Assembly (NCBI RefSeq): GCF_009193305.1
Contig: NZ_WBVS01000003.1
Location: forward strand, 1 to 64,000
Length of the DNA: 64,000 bases
Direction of reading: 5' to 3'
Source: Bifidobacterium cebidarum
GTDB taxonomy: Bacteria; Actinomycetota; Actinomycetes; Actinomycetales; Bifidobacteriaceae
The notes beneath the pieces are model-generated. The model was not told the origin of the DNA and made no database searches. It saw nothing but the letters and a program-made list of their open reading frames with translations. The stretch's first letter is position 1. Every line of letters starts with the position of its first letter. Shown in pieces: positions 26,336-36,557 of this stretch. The translations under genes and the position numbers were made by a program.

Positions 26336-26674
26336 CTATTCGTCGAGCTTTTCACCGGTGAGCACATGGGCGTGCACATGGAAGACCGTCTGACCTGCAT
26401 CCAGACCAGTGTTGAACACCAAGCGGTATGCTCCATGGAATTCTTCATCCGCGATGTGCTGGGCGATGGCAACGATATGGGCCAGCTCCTCGGGATCAGC
26501 GGCGGCAAGCTCTGCGACATTGGCGTAATGCTTCTTCGGCACAATCAGCACATGCACCTTGGCTTTCGGGTTGATGTCCTTGAAGGCGTATGTGGTGTCG
26601 TCCTCATAAACCTTGGTGCTGGGAATCTCACCTGCGATGATCTTGCAGAACAAGCAGTCGCTGGATTCGCTCAT
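26336..26674 (-). CDS. HIT-family nucleotide hydrolase (Hint type)
   Basis: The 112-residue product from ATG at 26674 (MSESSDCLFCKI) has a GAGGAA site upstream. ATG 26686 is the alternative. The CLFCKIIAGEIPS N-terminus with the paired Cys and the catalytic HVHAHVL histidine triad (about residue 101) place it in the Hint branch, which hydrolyses AMP-lysine and related phosphoramidates. It belongs to the rsmE-HIT-phoH-ybeY run on the minus strand. Confidence 0.93.
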   Translation of the reverse strand: MSESSDCLFCKIIAGEIPSTKVYEDDTTYAFKDINPKAKVHVLIVPKKHYANVAELAAADPEELAHIVAIAQHIADEEFHGAYRLVFNTGLDAGQTVFHVHAHVLTGEKLDE

Positions 26675-26737
26675 CGTATTCCTCATCTTTCTTCGGTTGT
26701 TGTGCTAGCCATCAGCTTAGCGCGGGGCCAGGTCCCG

Positions 26738-27535
26738 TTATTCGTAACGGCCCAACGCTCGGGACAGCAATGACAACGCAACCGGGCCGGCTGTGGCGGC
26801 ACGCAGGATATTGCCGCCCAGCACGCAGCTAATCGCTCCGGCTTGGGTGAATTCCTCCACTTCCTGCTCGCTGATGCCGCCTTCAGGCCCGACCACCACG
26901 TTCACGGTGCGTGGTTTGCCGTCCGCGAGACTGCGTTCCATCAGTTGCGCGACCTTGGCCTCCACGCCATTCCATGTATCGGTGGCGTCCTGATGGAGCA
27001 CCACCACCAAATCGCCATGCACGCAAGCCCTACGGCAAATAGCCACCACCTGCTTGCTGGAAACGCATTCCTCCAATCGGGGCTTGAACGCGCGACGAGA
27101 CTGCTCAGTGGCCGCGGTCAGCACGGCCGACCATTTTTTATCGGTCCGGCCGGCCTTCCACTTGGCGATGGAACGGTCGGCCTGCCATGGCACAACCTGA
27201 TCGACGCCGATCTGGGTGGCCATATCGATGGCCTGTTCATCATGGCCCGTTTTTGCCAACGCCTGAATCAGAGCGAGCCTCGTCACCGGCTCAGGCTCAC
27301 GCCAGACTTCGTCAACCTCGGCAAGTCCGGCTTCAGGGTCTGCCATCACCGCATGGATGCGAAGACCGTCGCCATCTGAAAGCTGCAGCCCATCACCGGA
27401 CTTCAGCCGCATGGCCTGAACGGCATGACGCTTGATATGCGCAGGCAACGTCAGCTTCCAGCCGGCATGCAGCTCATCACTGTTCACCGGTACGTCGTCA
27501 ACGGTCGGATCGAATAGGAATAACGCATCAGTCAT
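26738..27535 (-). CDS. rsmE: 16S rRNA (uracil1498-N3)-methyltransferase RsmE
   Basis: The 265-residue product from ATG at 27535 (MTDALFLFDP) begins with a PUA-like RNA-binding domain (about residues 1-80). A SPOUT knot methyltransferase domain follows (about 85-262). The SAM knot is visible as VVVGPEGGISEQEVEEF and LGGNILRAATAGPVAL. It methylates U1498 in helix 44 of 16S rRNA. The upstream extension to 27583 has no support. Confidence 0.95.
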   Translation of the reverse strand: MTDALFLFDPTVDDVPVNSDELHAGWKLTLPAHIKRHAVQAMRLKSGDGLQLSDGDGLRIHAVMADPEAGLAEVDEVWREPEPVTRLALIQALAKTGHDEQAIDMATQIGVDQVVPWQADRSIAKWKAGRTDKKWSAVLTAATEQSRRAFKPRLEECVSSKQVVAICRRACVHGDLVVVLHQDATDTWNGVEAKVAQLMERSLADGKPRTVNVVVGPEGGISEQEVEEFTQAGAISCVLGGNILRAATAGPVALSLLSRALGRYE

Positions 27536-27631
27536 GACTTCTAGGCTACACGCGACACGCCGAAGGACACGCTCAAATTGCATCCACGTAATTTCATGCT
27601 AAAGTACTTACTCGTTGTCCAAACGACACCT

Positions 27632-27719
27632 GCCCGGGTGGCGGAATGGTAGACGCGCTAGCTTGAGGTGCTAGTGCCTATTTTATACAGGCGTACGGGT
27701 TCAAGTCCCGTCTCGGGCA
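27632..27719 (+). tRNA. tRNA-Leu (anticodon GAG)
   Basis: An 88-nt class II tRNA. The acceptor stem pairs GCCCGGG (27632-27638) with CTCGGGC (27712-27718; one G-T pair) and the discriminator is A. The D arm reads GGCGGAATGGTAGAC. The anticodon stem CTAGC/GCTAG encloses loop TTGAGGT, giving anticodon GAG, which reads CUC and CUU. A long variable arm and the T loop GGTTCAAGTCCC follow. CCA is not encoded. Confidence 0.97.
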
Positions 27720-27725
27720 CAGAAC

Positions 27726-27750
27726 AAACCCCTTGCATTGCAAGGGGTTT
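27726..27750 (+). terminator. Terminator after tRNA-Leu
   Basis: AAACCCCTTG (27726-27735) pairs with CAAGGGGTTT (27741-27750), with loop cattg, then TTCAG. It sits seven bases behind the tRNA. Confidence 0.88.
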
Positions 27751-27810
27751 TTCAGTATCTGCCGCAATACTGATTCCAATCACAGTCATACGTAGCCATG
27801 AAAGGGCATC

Positions 27811-28692
27811 ATGCAGTTCGTTACGCTCCAAACCGTCGATGATCCGCGCGTCGAAGCCTATGTCAGCCTGACCGAAATGCAGTTGCGCAACCGACTCGAA
27901 CCAGCGAAAGGCATGTTCATCGCCGAGTCCCCGAAAGTCATCGACCGCGCGTTGGCCGCTGGGCGTGAACCGCTGTCTCTACTGGTCGAAGAGGCATGGC
28001 TGGAAGGCATGAGCGACACGTTCGCATTCATCGATGCACATTGGGGCGAGGAAATCCCCGTATATGTGGCCTCTGCCGAACAGCTGAAACGTTTAACCGG
28101 TTACCGCCTGCATCGTGGCGCATTATGCGCAATGCGGCGTTGGCCGTTGCCCACCGTGGCAGAGGTCTGCAAAAACGCCACACGGGTGGCCGTCATGGAG
28201 AATATCGTCGATCACACCAACGTCGGCGCACTGATGCGTTCAGCCGCCGCGCTCGATGTCGATGCCGTGCTGGTCACTCCCTCATGCGGGGACCCGCTGT
28301 ATCGCCGAGCCGCACGCGTGTCGATGGGCACGGTATTTCAGATTCCGTGGACGCGTATCACAGGCTTCAACGAAGACGGCACGGAAGACAAGCATTATTG
28401 GCCGTTCCGCGGCATCGACGAGCTGAAGGCCCTGGGCTTTACCACGGTTGCCATGGCTCTGGAAGATCGTTCCATCTCGTTGGACGAGCTTACTCGTCGT
28501 CTTCATGCACCGGCCAGCGATCCTGCGTACATCGGCAAGCTTGCCCTGATTTTCGGCACCGAAGGCGACGGCCTGTCACACCACACCATCGCCCGTGCAG
28601 ACCTTACGGTGAAGATTCCAATGAGCCATGGCGTCGACAGCCTGAACGTGGCCGCCTCCAGCGCCGTGGCATTCTACGCGACACGCCACTGA
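27811..28692 (+). CDS. SpoU/TrmH-family RNA 2'-O-methyltransferase
   Basis: The 293-residue product has an N-terminal substrate-binding domain (about residues 1-115). The SPOUT domain follows, with motif 1 ENIVDHTNVGALMRSAAAL, motif 2 ALIFGTEGDGLS and motif 3 KIPMSHGVDSLNVAASSAVA. These are the three signatures of SpoU methyltransferases. The exact target (23S rRNA Gm/Um or tRNA Gm18) cannot be told from sequence. It appears monocistronic, between tRNA-Leu and glgC, with GAAAGGG before ATG. Confidence 0.92.
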   Translation: MQFVTLQTVDDPRVEAYVSLTEMQLRNRLEPAKGMFIAESPKVIDRALAAGREPLSLLVEEAWLEGMSDTFAFIDAHWGEEIPVYVASAEQLKRLTGYRLHRGALCAMRRWPLPTVAEVCKNATRVAVMENIVDHTNVGALMRSAAALDVDAVLVTPSCGDPLYRRAARVSMGTVFQIPWTRITGFNEDGTEDKHYWPFRGIDELKALGFTTVAMALEDRSISLDELTRRLHAPASDPAYIGKLALIFGTEGDGLSHHTIARADLTVKIPMSHGVDSLNVAASSAVAFYATRH

Positions 28693-28902
28693 AGCTTTCT
28701 GTCTGGACGTTTTTGGGCAAAATCCACTGGTATCGTACAAATTCGCACAACTATTCATCACAAGTTCACGGCACGCGGAAGCGATAGCCTTGCGTGTTCG
28801 TTTTTTTCTGCAATTATTAACTGTGTAAACCAAATGCAACGAAGCGTTTGGCCAAGCAGTACGGTGTCGAAAGACGCTTTAGAACAAGAGAGGACAGTAG
28901 CG

Positions 28903-30147
28903 ATGGCCAAGAATCCTAAGATTCTGTCAATTGTGCTTGCAGGCGGCGAGGGGACCCGCCTGATGCCGTTAACCCGAGATCGCGCAAAGCCTGCCGTTCC
29001 GTTCGGCGGCGTATACCGTTTGATTGATTTTCCGTTGAGCAATCTGGTCAACTCCGGCTACCGTCAGGTAGTTGTGCTCACCCAGTACAAGTCGCATTCC
29101 CTTGACCGTCACATTTCCCAGGTCTGGCGCTTCTCTCCGCTGCTGGGCTCCTACGTGTCCCCAGTGCCGGCCCAGCAGCGTCTCGGCAAGCACTGGTACC
29201 TCGGCTCCGCCGACGCCATCTATCAGACCATCAACATCATCGAAGACGTACAGCCTGACATCGTGGTGATCGTGGGTGCCGATCACGTCTACCGCATGGA
29301 CTTCGAGCAGATGGTGCAGCAGCACATTGAGTCCGGTGCCGAGTTCACCGTCGCCGGTATCCGCCAGCCCATCGAACAGTCCAACCAGTTCGGCGTTATC
29401 GGAGTCGATCCGGAACACCCGAATATGATCAAGAACTTCCAGGAGAAGCCGACCACCACCACCGGTCTGCCGGATAATCCGAACCAGATCCTCGCCTCCA
29501 TGGGCAACTACGTGGCCAACACCAAGGCGCTGTTCGAAGCACTGGCCCTCGATGAGAAGGCCGCCGATACCAAGCACGATATGGGTGGCGATATCGCCCC
29601 GTACTTCGCTTCCCGCAACGAAGCCGGCGTCTACGACTTCAACTCCAACGAGATTCCAGGCTCCACCGCCACCGACCACGCATACTGGCGCGATGTGGGT
29701 ACCATCAAACAGTTCTATGATGCGCACATGGATCTGATTGCCTATGTGCCGGAGTTCAACCTGTACAACCAGGATTGGCCGATTTACACGATGTCCGGTA
29801 ACCTGCCACCGGCCAAGTTCGTGCACGCCGGTCGCGACCGTCTGGGCCACGCCACGGATTCCATCGTCTCCCCCGGCGTGATCGTTTCCGGCGGCGAAGT
29901 GCACCACTCCGTGCTCTCCCCCAACGTTCGCATCCATTCCTGGGCTCAGATCGTTGACTCCGTGCTCTTCGACGGCGTGGTCATCAACCGTCGCGCACGC
30001 GTGTACAAGGCCATTCTCGATAAGAACGTGGTGCTCACCGAAAACTCCACGGTCGGCATTGATACCGAGCATGATCTGGCCCGTGGCTTCACCGTCACGC
30101 CGGACGGTATCACCGTGGTGCCGAAGAACACCATCGTTGATGATTGA
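28903..30147 (+). CDS. glgC: Glucose-1-phosphate adenylyltransferase (ADP-glucose pyrophosphorylase)
   Basis: The 414-residue product from ATG at 28903 (MAKNPKIL) has AGAGAGGA upstream. The 23-codon extension to 28834 is unsupported. The nucleotidyltransferase domain shows [19 protein letters not shown] and [16 protein letters not shown] near the N-terminus. A C-terminal left-handed beta-helix follows (about residues 300-400). It makes ADP-glucose, the donor for glycogen synthesis and the main allosteric control point. The gene stands alone and ends at a 16-bp terminator. Confidence 0.96.
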   Translation: MAKNPKILSIVLAGGEGTRLMPLTRDRAKPAVPFGGVYRLIDFPLSNLVNSGYRQVVVLTQYKSHSLDRHISQVWRFSPLLGSYVSPVPAQQRLGKHWYLGSADAIYQTINIIEDVQPDIVVIVGADHVYRMDFEQMVQQHIESGAEFTVAGIRQPIEQSNQFGVIGVDPEHPNMIKNFQEKPTTTTGLPDNPNQILASMGNYVANTKALFEALALDEKAADTKHDMGGDIAPYFASRNEAGVYDFNSNEIPGSTATDHAYWRDVGTIKQFYDAHMDLIAYVPEFNLYNQDWPIYTMSGNLPPAKFVHAGRDRLGHATDSIVSPGVIVSGGEVHHSVLSPNVRIHSWAQIVDSVLFDGVVINRRARVYKAILDKNVVLTENSTVGIDTEHDLARGFTVTPDGITVVPKNTIVDD

Positions 30148-30160
30148 TTGACGGCATGAT

Positions 30161-30202
30161 TATGGAAAACCCCGCAACCTTTTGGCTGCGGGGTTTTCCA
30201 TA
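30161..30202 (+). terminator. Strong terminator after glgC
   Basis: A 16-bp perfect stem pairs TATGGAAAACCCCGCA (30161-30176) with TGCGGGGTTTTCCATA (30187-30202). The stem includes T-rich and A-rich segments, so it can work on both strands. Confidence 0.9.
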
Positions 30203-30228
30203 ACCGCTCACGAATGGGGGCGTCCATC

Positions 30229-30264
30229 ATGAGGTTCCCCTCGTCGCGTGGAGGGGAACCTCAT
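30229..30264 (-). terminator. Terminator of the suf operon
   Basis: A 14-bp perfect stem pairs ATGAGGTTCCCCTC (30229-30242) with GAGGGGAACCTCAT (30251-30264), with an 8-nt loop. It lies nine bases beyond the stop of the last suf gene on the minus strand. No clear U-run follows, but the glgC terminator lies right behind it. Confidence 0.78.
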
Positions 30265-30272
30265 GTGATGCA

Positions 30273-30863
30273 TCAGTACGTCGGCATGTTTTCGAAGTTG
30301 AAGCCAAGTGCCGCAAGCTGGTCGCGGCCTTCCGGCGTGATGCGGTCCATCGTCCAGAGAGGATCCCACGTCCAGTCGATGCGGAATTCCTCCACCAGGC
30401 CGGCGAGCGTGGAAGCGCATTCATCCTCGATCAGATCGGTCAGCGGGCAGGCAGGCGTGGTGAGCGTCATGGTGATGATGGCACGGCCGAGTTCGTCGAT
30501 TTCAATGCCATATACCAGACCAAGGTCAATCACGTCGATGCCCAATTCAGGGTCGATGACCTGATGTAATGCTTCGCGTACATCTTCCGCGGTGGCACGG
30601 CCGATATCATCCACCGCCTTCAGCGGGATATCGTTGCCATCGGACTGTTCATCATCAGAGCAACCACATTGACCATGATGGTTGCCGCACGCGCAAGTAT
30701 CGTCATTGTGCTCTGCAGGTGCAACTGGATGGCCGTTCGGGAAGCCCTTAGCCAACGCAGGATTCATCATCACGCGGCGGGAGGCCTCCTCATCCTTCAG
30801 CACATCATTGACAGCGTCGAAAATGGACGGCTGCGGCTCAGGAACCAGATTGTTATCCGTCAT
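30273..30863 (-). CDS. DUF59 (PaaD/SufT-like) Fe-S assembly factor with Cys/His-rich insert
   Basis: The 196-residue product from ATG at 30863 (MTDNNLVPEPQ) has GAGGTAATT upstream. The C-terminal DUF59/MIP18 domain (about residues 95-195) shows VIDPELGIDVIDLGLVYGI and the conserved Cys in TTPACPLTDLI. Before it lies an unusual hydrophilic stretch (about residues 48-75) containing CACGNHHGQCGC, four Cys and two His in twelve residues, which looks metal-binding. DUF59 proteins of suf operons help deliver or mature Fe-S clusters. It is the last gene of the suf operon, 7 bp after sufU. Confidence 0.9.
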   Translation of the reverse strand: MTDNNLVPEPQPSIFDAVNDVLKDEEASRRVMMNPALAKGFPNGHPVAPAEHNDDTCACGNHHGQCGCSDDEQSDGNDIPLKAVDDIGRATAEDVREALHQVIDPELGIDVIDLGLVYGIEIDELGRAIITMTLTTPACPLTDLIEDECASTLAGLVEEFRIDWTWDPLWTMDRITPEGRDQLAALGFNFENMPTY

Positions 30864-30870
30864 AATTACC

Positions 30871-31425
30871 TCAGTTCTTCGCGGCAAGGGCTTTGGCGAT
30901 GGAGTCCTTCAGCCCCTCCCAGCCTAGCAGAGCGCATTTGATACGCATAGGGTATTTCGAGACTCCTTGGAATACCACGGCGTCGCCCAACTTGTCTTCC
31001 AAATCCTCGTCGTCCAAGCCCGCACCACGTGATTCCATGAGCTTGTGGAACACCTGTTCCAACTGCATGGCCTCATCAACGGTTTTGCCGTCAACGAGAT
31101 CCACCATCACAGACAGGCTCGCCTGAGAAATAGAGCATCCGTGACCGTCCCATACCAATCGCTTGATGGTGTGCGGCTCATCATCGGACACCTCGACATG
31201 AACAGTGGCCTCGTCACCGCACGTCGGGTTGAACTGATGCGATTCGCCAGGCGTGCAATATTCATGCGTGGCATGAACCGTGGTGTTTGCGGCGGCTTGT
31301 CCGGATTCCTCTGTGGCAGCGTCCGGAGCGAAGGATTCCTTGCCGTGCGGGTGCTTGGATGCCTCGAGGATGACCTCTTGGTACATCTGCTCGAGTTCAT
31401 CTCCAGTCATACCAAAATCACTCAT
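30871..31425 (-). CDS. sufU: SUF Fe-S cluster assembly protein SufU
   Basis: The 184-residue product from ATG at 31425 (MSDFGMTGDELEQMYQEVI) has the IscU-like fold with three ligand cysteines visible: FNPTCGDEA (about residue 75), GHGCSISQAS (about 103) and IKCALLGWEGL (about 165). Zinc-bearing SufU activates SufS by accepting persulfide sulphur. Residues about 27-70 form an insert longer than in Bacillus SufU. It lies 10 bp downstream of sufS. The large upstream extension of the frame lies inside sufS. Confidence 0.93.
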   Translation of the reverse strand: MSDFGMTGDELEQMYQEVILEASKHPHGKESFAPDAATEESGQAAANTTVHATHEYCTPGESHQFNPTCGDEATVHVEVSDDEPHTIKRLVWDGHGCSISQASLSVMVDLVDGKTVDEAMQLEQVFHKLMESRGAGLDDEDLEDKLGDAVVFQGVSKYPMRIKCALLGWEGLKDSIAKALAAKN

Positions 31426-31435
31426 ATCTTTTCTG

Positions 31436-32710
31436 CTACTCCACTTCGAAGAACTTGCGAATACCCTTGGCCGCCTCGACCAGCGCCTTGGCATCTTCCA
31501 CGGAATTGTAGACGCCGCTGGAGGCACGGTTCGAGGCGTACAAACCAAAGTGACGATGCACCGGCTGAGCGCAGTGATGACCAACGCGAATGGCGATGCC
31601 TTGTGCATCGATGTATTGACCGACATCATGCGGATGCACGCCGGCTACATCGAAGGCCACAGTGCCAATGCGGTCCTTGTTCTCGCGGGGACCGAGAATC
31701 CTGATGCCCTCGATATCGCCAAGCTTCAGCAGCTCGTCGGTGATGGTGCGTTCATGGGCCTCGATGTTCTCCAACCCAATGTTCATCATCCATTCGGCGG
31801 CAACACCGGCAGCTACCACCTGGGCGACCGGCTGGGTGCCGGCTTCGAAGCGAGCGGGCGGAGCCATGTACTGAGCCTCATGATCCATATAGGCGAGCTC
31901 CACCATGGATCCGCCGAAATTGGCCGGAGGCAACGCTTCGAGCATTTCGCGTTTGCCATAGAGGAAGCCGACGCCGGTTGGGCCGTACATCTTGTGGGCG
32001 CTCCAAGCAGCGAAGTCGACGTCCAGCGCATGGAAATCGACCTTGAGATGTGGCACGGACTGGCAAGCATCAAGAATGAAGACGGCACCCACCTCATGGG
32101 CACGCTTGATGATCGGGGCCACGTTGGTGATGGCACCGGTGGTATTGCCGACATGGGTCACGGCCACGACCTTGGTACGGTCGGTGATGACTTCCTCCAG
32201 ATTATCCGTGCGTACACGGCCGTCCTCGGTCAGATCGATCCACTTGAACGTGGCACCGGTGCGGTAGGCCAGCTCTTGGAACGGCAACAGCACGGAATGG
32301 TGCTCGGCGCGGGACACCACGATCTCATCGCCAGGCTTCAAAGCGAAACGCTTGGCAGCCTCTCCCCCACGTCCCAGTGATGCATTGCCGAATGCGGTAG
32401 CCAACAGGTTGAGGCCAGCGGTTGCGCCGCCGGTGACCACGATTTCCTCTTGGCCTTCCTCGGCATTGGCACCAACCAGCTTGGCTACCTTGGCGCGGGC
32501 CTCTTCGAATGCCACAGTAGAGCGTGCGGCAAGCTCATGCGCACCACGATGCACGCCGGCATTGATCGTGCGATAGAAGTGCGCTTCCGCATCAATTACG
32601 CATTCAGGTTTCTGCGAGGTTGCCGCAGAGTCGAGGTACACCAGCGGATGCCCGTGAATCTCCTGATTCAAAATCGGGAACTCGCCCCGAATCGCCTTAA
32701 AATCAACCAT
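31436..32710 (-). CDS. sufS: Cysteine desulfurase SufS
   Basis: The 424-residue class V PLP enzyme of the group II (SufS) type shows the PLP lysine in WSAHKMYGPTGVGFLYG (about residue 235) and the catalytic Cys in IRVGHHCAQPVHRHFG (about 380). Start: ATG at 32710, with AAGGGG six bases upstream; ATG 32713 is adjacent. The longer frame to 32962 runs through the intergenic hairpin into sufC and is rejected. It supplies sulphur via SufU to SufBCD. It is separated from sufC by an unusually structured 136-bp gap. Confidence 0.95.
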   Translation of the reverse strand: MVDFKAIRGEFPILNQEIHGHPLVYLDSAATSQKPECVIDAEAHFYRTINAGVHRGAHELAARSTVAFEEARAKVAKLVGANAEEGQEEIVVTGGATAGLNLLATAFGNASLGRGGEAAKRFALKPGDEIVVSRAEHHSVLLPFQELAYRTGATFKWIDLTEDGRVRTDNLEEVITDRTKVVAVTHVGNTTGAITNVAPIIKRAHEVGAVFILDACQSVPHLKVDFHALDVDFAAWSAHKMYGPTGVGFLYGKREMLEALPPANFGGSMVELAYMDHEAQYMAPPARFEAGTQPVAQVVAAGVAAEWMMNIGLENIEAHERTITDELLKLGDIEGIRILGPRENKDRIGTVAFDVAGVHPHDVGQYIDAQGIAIRVGHHCAQPVHRHFGLYASNRASSGVYNSVEDAKALVEAAKGIRKFFEVE

Positions 32711-32742
32711 CATTATCCCCTTAGGTTTTTCTACGGCTAGGA

Positions 32743-32829
32743 GTGCAAGGCTGGGATGTGCTGGTCCCGACCGCAGGCTTGGCCGAACGGCCTTGAGTGT
32801 GTCGGGAATAGTACATCCCAGCCCTGCAC
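32743..32829 (-). promoter_or_regulatory. Long hairpin between sufC and sufS
   Basis: The 17-nt arms at 32743-32759 and 32813-32829 pair with a single mismatch. Inside, TCCCGAC/GTCGGGA (32765-32771 with 32801-32807) and GGCC/GGCC near 32781-32792 add further helices. The whole 87-nt segment folds as one rod on the suf mRNA. It could end, process or stabilise the transcript and so set different levels for sufBDC and sufSU. Confidence 0.78.
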
Positions 32830-32846
32830 GGCCTCGAGTGACTTTG

Positions 32847-33626
32847 TCAGGCCAGAGCGGATTCGGAATCGGCGCCTTCGGGCAGGTAGGCGTCGTAGCC
32901 GTTCTCCTCAAGCTCATCGGCCAGCTCAGGGCCGCCGGTCTTGACGAAGTGACCGTCTGCAAACACGTGCACGATATCCGGCTTGATGTACTTCAAGATA
33001 CGGGTGTAATGGGTGACCATGAGAATGCCGAACTGGTTGGCTTCCTTGGCACGGTTCACGCCTTCGGACACGATGCGCAGGGCATCCACGTCGAGGCCGG
33101 AATCGGTTTCATCGAGAATGGCGAACTTCGGCTTGAGCAGTTCGAGCTGCAGCACTTCGGCGCGCTTCTTCTCACCGCCGGAGAAGCCTTCGTTCACGGA
33201 ACGGGTGGCGAACTTTGGATCCATCTTAAGTCGCTTCATAGCCGCGGAAAGATCCTTGGCCCACTGGCGGATGCCCGGAGCCTCACCGTCGATCTCGGTC
33301 TTGGCGGTTCTCAGGAAGTTGGTCATCGAGACGCCCGGAACCTCCACCGGGTACTGCATGGCGAGGAACAGGCCCGCCTTGGCACGCTCGTCCGGGGTCA
33401 TCTTCAGGATGTCCTGGCCGTCGAGCAGAGCCTCTCCGGAATCGACCACGTACTTCGGATGGCCGGCCAGCGTGTAAGCCAGAGTGGACTTTCCGGAGCC
33501 GTTGGGGCCCATGATGGCGTGTGTTTCACCGGAGTGAACGGTCAGGCTGGCACCCTTGAGGATCTCCTTGATGCCTTCCTTGGTTTCCACATGGACGTGC
33601 AAGTCCTTGATTTCGAGTGTTGACAT
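32847..33626 (-). CDS. sufC: SUF Fe-S assembly ATPase SufC
   Basis: The 259-residue ABC-type ATPase shows Walker A GPNGSGKST (about residue 40), signature FSGGEKKRAE (about 148) and the Walker B region with FAILDETDSGLDVDAL (about 170). SufC binds SufB and SufD to form the scaffold complex that builds Fe-S clusters; it is not a transporter. A Shine-Dalgarno AGGAGCAAATC precedes ATG. It is followed by the long hairpin before sufS. Confidence 0.97.
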   Translation of the reverse strand: MSTLEIKDLHVHVETKEGIKEILKGASLTVHSGETHAIMGPNGSGKSTLAYTLAGHPKYVVDSGEALLDGQDILKMTPDERAKAGLFLAMQYPVEVPGVSMTNFLRTAKTEIDGEAPGIRQWAKDLSAAMKRLKMDPKFATRSVNEGFSGGEKKRAEVLQLELLKPKFAILDETDSGLDVDALRIVSEGVNRAKEANQFGILMVTHYTRILKYIKPDIVHVFADGHFVKTGGPELADELEENGYDAYLPEGADSESALA

Positions 33627-33650
33627 GATTTGCTCCTAAAACGTTCGTTC

Positions 33651-34886
33651 TTACTTGTCTTCGAGGACCTGCGTCATGGCTGCGTCTTCTCCACGAGCCA
33701 GACGACGGTCAATGACGTCCATCAGATGTTCGGAAATGGCGGGAATGCCGATTTCCTCCACAAGCTCACCGAAGAAGCCACGCACCACAAGCTTGCGGGC
33801 TTCAGCTTCGGGAATGCCGCGTGATTCGAGGTAGAACAATTCCTCATCATCGAAGCGGCCCACGGAGGAGGCATGGCCGGCACCGATGATGTTGCCGTTT
33901 TCGATTTCGAGGTTCGGCTCGGAATCGGCGATAGCACCCGGAGTCAGCACAAGGTTACGGTTCAACTCGTAGGAATCGGTACCGGGAGCAGTCGGCTGAA
34001 TCAATGCATTGCCCACCCATGTGGAGTGTGCTCCCTTGCCGTCGAGTGCACCCTTGTAGACCACGCGGGACTTGCAGTCGGGGTGGTTGTGCACCACCAT
34101 TGTGCGGTGTTCGATATGCTCGCCGGGATCAACGAAGTAGATGCCGAGCATGTTGAGATCGCCCTGCTCGCCGCCGAAGTCCTGATCCATGCGAATGCGA
34201 ACGATGTCGCCGCTCAGGGTGACGACGGAGTGGCGCAGGGACGCGCCCTCCCCGACATGGATGCGGTGATTGCCGACATGCTTGGCAGTCTTCGTCCATT
34301 CCTGAATGAACGTGGTGGAAACATGCGAATCCTTGCCAGTGGTGATCTCCACGCCTTCGGCAAGGCGCGCATCGCCGTCATGTTCCACGACCACGTCGGC
34401 ATGTGCGCGATCGGCAGCGGCGATCACCAGATGGAAGGCGTCGAGATCGGCACCTGCACCATGGACCTTGACCAGCACCGGCTGAGCGATTTCGCCATCC
34501 AGCTCGAGAACGGTGGCCGTCGCGCCGGAGTCCCATTCCACTGCGGATACGCGATCGTTCGGCTTGGAGACGGTACCGGACAGACCTTCGCCAAGCTTCA
34601 CCTGGGAGAGTTTGACGCCTTCTACGATCGGCGATCCATCGATCATCGACACTTCGATTTGGGTTTCGCCGGATGGCTTGAACACGGTGAAGAACTCATT
34701 GATGCGTTCGATTGGCGTGTAGCGCCAGTCATCCTGCTTGCGATCAGGCATCGGATAGTCATCCGCATCGAACGAGCGGACGGCGTGATCCACCGAAGAT
34801 GGCATGGCAGCCGGAACGGCATACGGATCATTGGGATCCGCCACCGGAATCTTGATTTCCTTGACGGGTGTTGTTGTATCGGCCAT
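33651..34886 (-). CDS. sufD: SUF Fe-S assembly scaffold SufD
   Basis: The 411-residue product carries the SufBD right-handed beta-helix core (about residues 150-380), with GEHIEHRTMVVHNHPDCKSR and GNIIGAGHASSVGRFDDEELFY and the closing EAEARKLVVRGFFGELVEE helix, diagnostic of SufB/SufD. It pairs with SufB in the SufBC2D scaffold. It starts 5 bp after the sufB stop and 24 bp before sufC, within one operon. Confidence 0.96.
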   Translation of the reverse strand: MADTTTPVKEIKIPVADPNDPYAVPAAMPSSVDHAVRSFDADDYPMPDRKQDDWRYTPIERINEFFTVFKPSGETQIEVSMIDGSPIVEGVKLSQVKLGEGLSGTVSKPNDRVSAVEWDSGATATVLELDGEIAQPVLVKVHGAGADLDAFHLVIAAADRAHADVVVEHDGDARLAEGVEITTGKDSHVSTTFIQEWTKTAKHVGNHRIHVGEGASLRHSVVTLSGDIVRIRMDQDFGGEQGDLNMLGIYFVDPGEHIEHRTMVVHNHPDCKSRVVYKGALDGKGAHSTWVGNALIQPTAPGTDSYELNRNLVLTPGAIADSEPNLEIENGNIIGAGHASSVGRFDDEELFYLESRGIPEAEARKLVVRGFFGELVEEIGIPAISEHLMDVIDRRLARGEDAAMTQVLEDK

Positions 34887-34891
34887 TGGTA

Positions 34892-36391
<1,500 letters not shown>

Positions 36392-36418
36392 CCTGCCTTC
36401 CTTATTACTCACTAGTCC

Positions 36419-36430
36419 TAGGTAAACCTA
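36419..36430. promoter_or_regulatory. Small dyad in the sufB promoter region
   Basis: TAGGTAAACCTA has 5-bp arms (TAGGT/ACCTA) around AA, 28-39 bp upstream of the sufB start. Its position fits a repressor site overlapping the promoter or the 5' end of the mRNA. Only the symmetry is seen; a short dyad like this can arise by chance. Confidence 0.35.
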
Positions 36431-36505
36431 ACAGAACCTGTGGCGAAACACTACTAGCCACACTGAATATTGGCTATGCGCATACGTGATGTATGGCACA
36501 TAGCA

Positions 36506-36533
36506 ATAGGGCCCATCCGAAGATGGGCCCTAT
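36506..36533 (-). terminator. Terminator after the L,D-transpeptidase gene
   Basis: An 11-bp stem pairs ATAGGGCCCAT (36506-36516) with ATGGGCCCTAT (36523-36533), with a 6-nt loop. It lies 24 bp beyond the gene's stop; the minus-strand tail TGCTATGTG is only weakly U-rich. Confidence 0.78.
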
Positions 36534-36557
36534 ATGTAAGCAGGTTGGTTCATTCCT

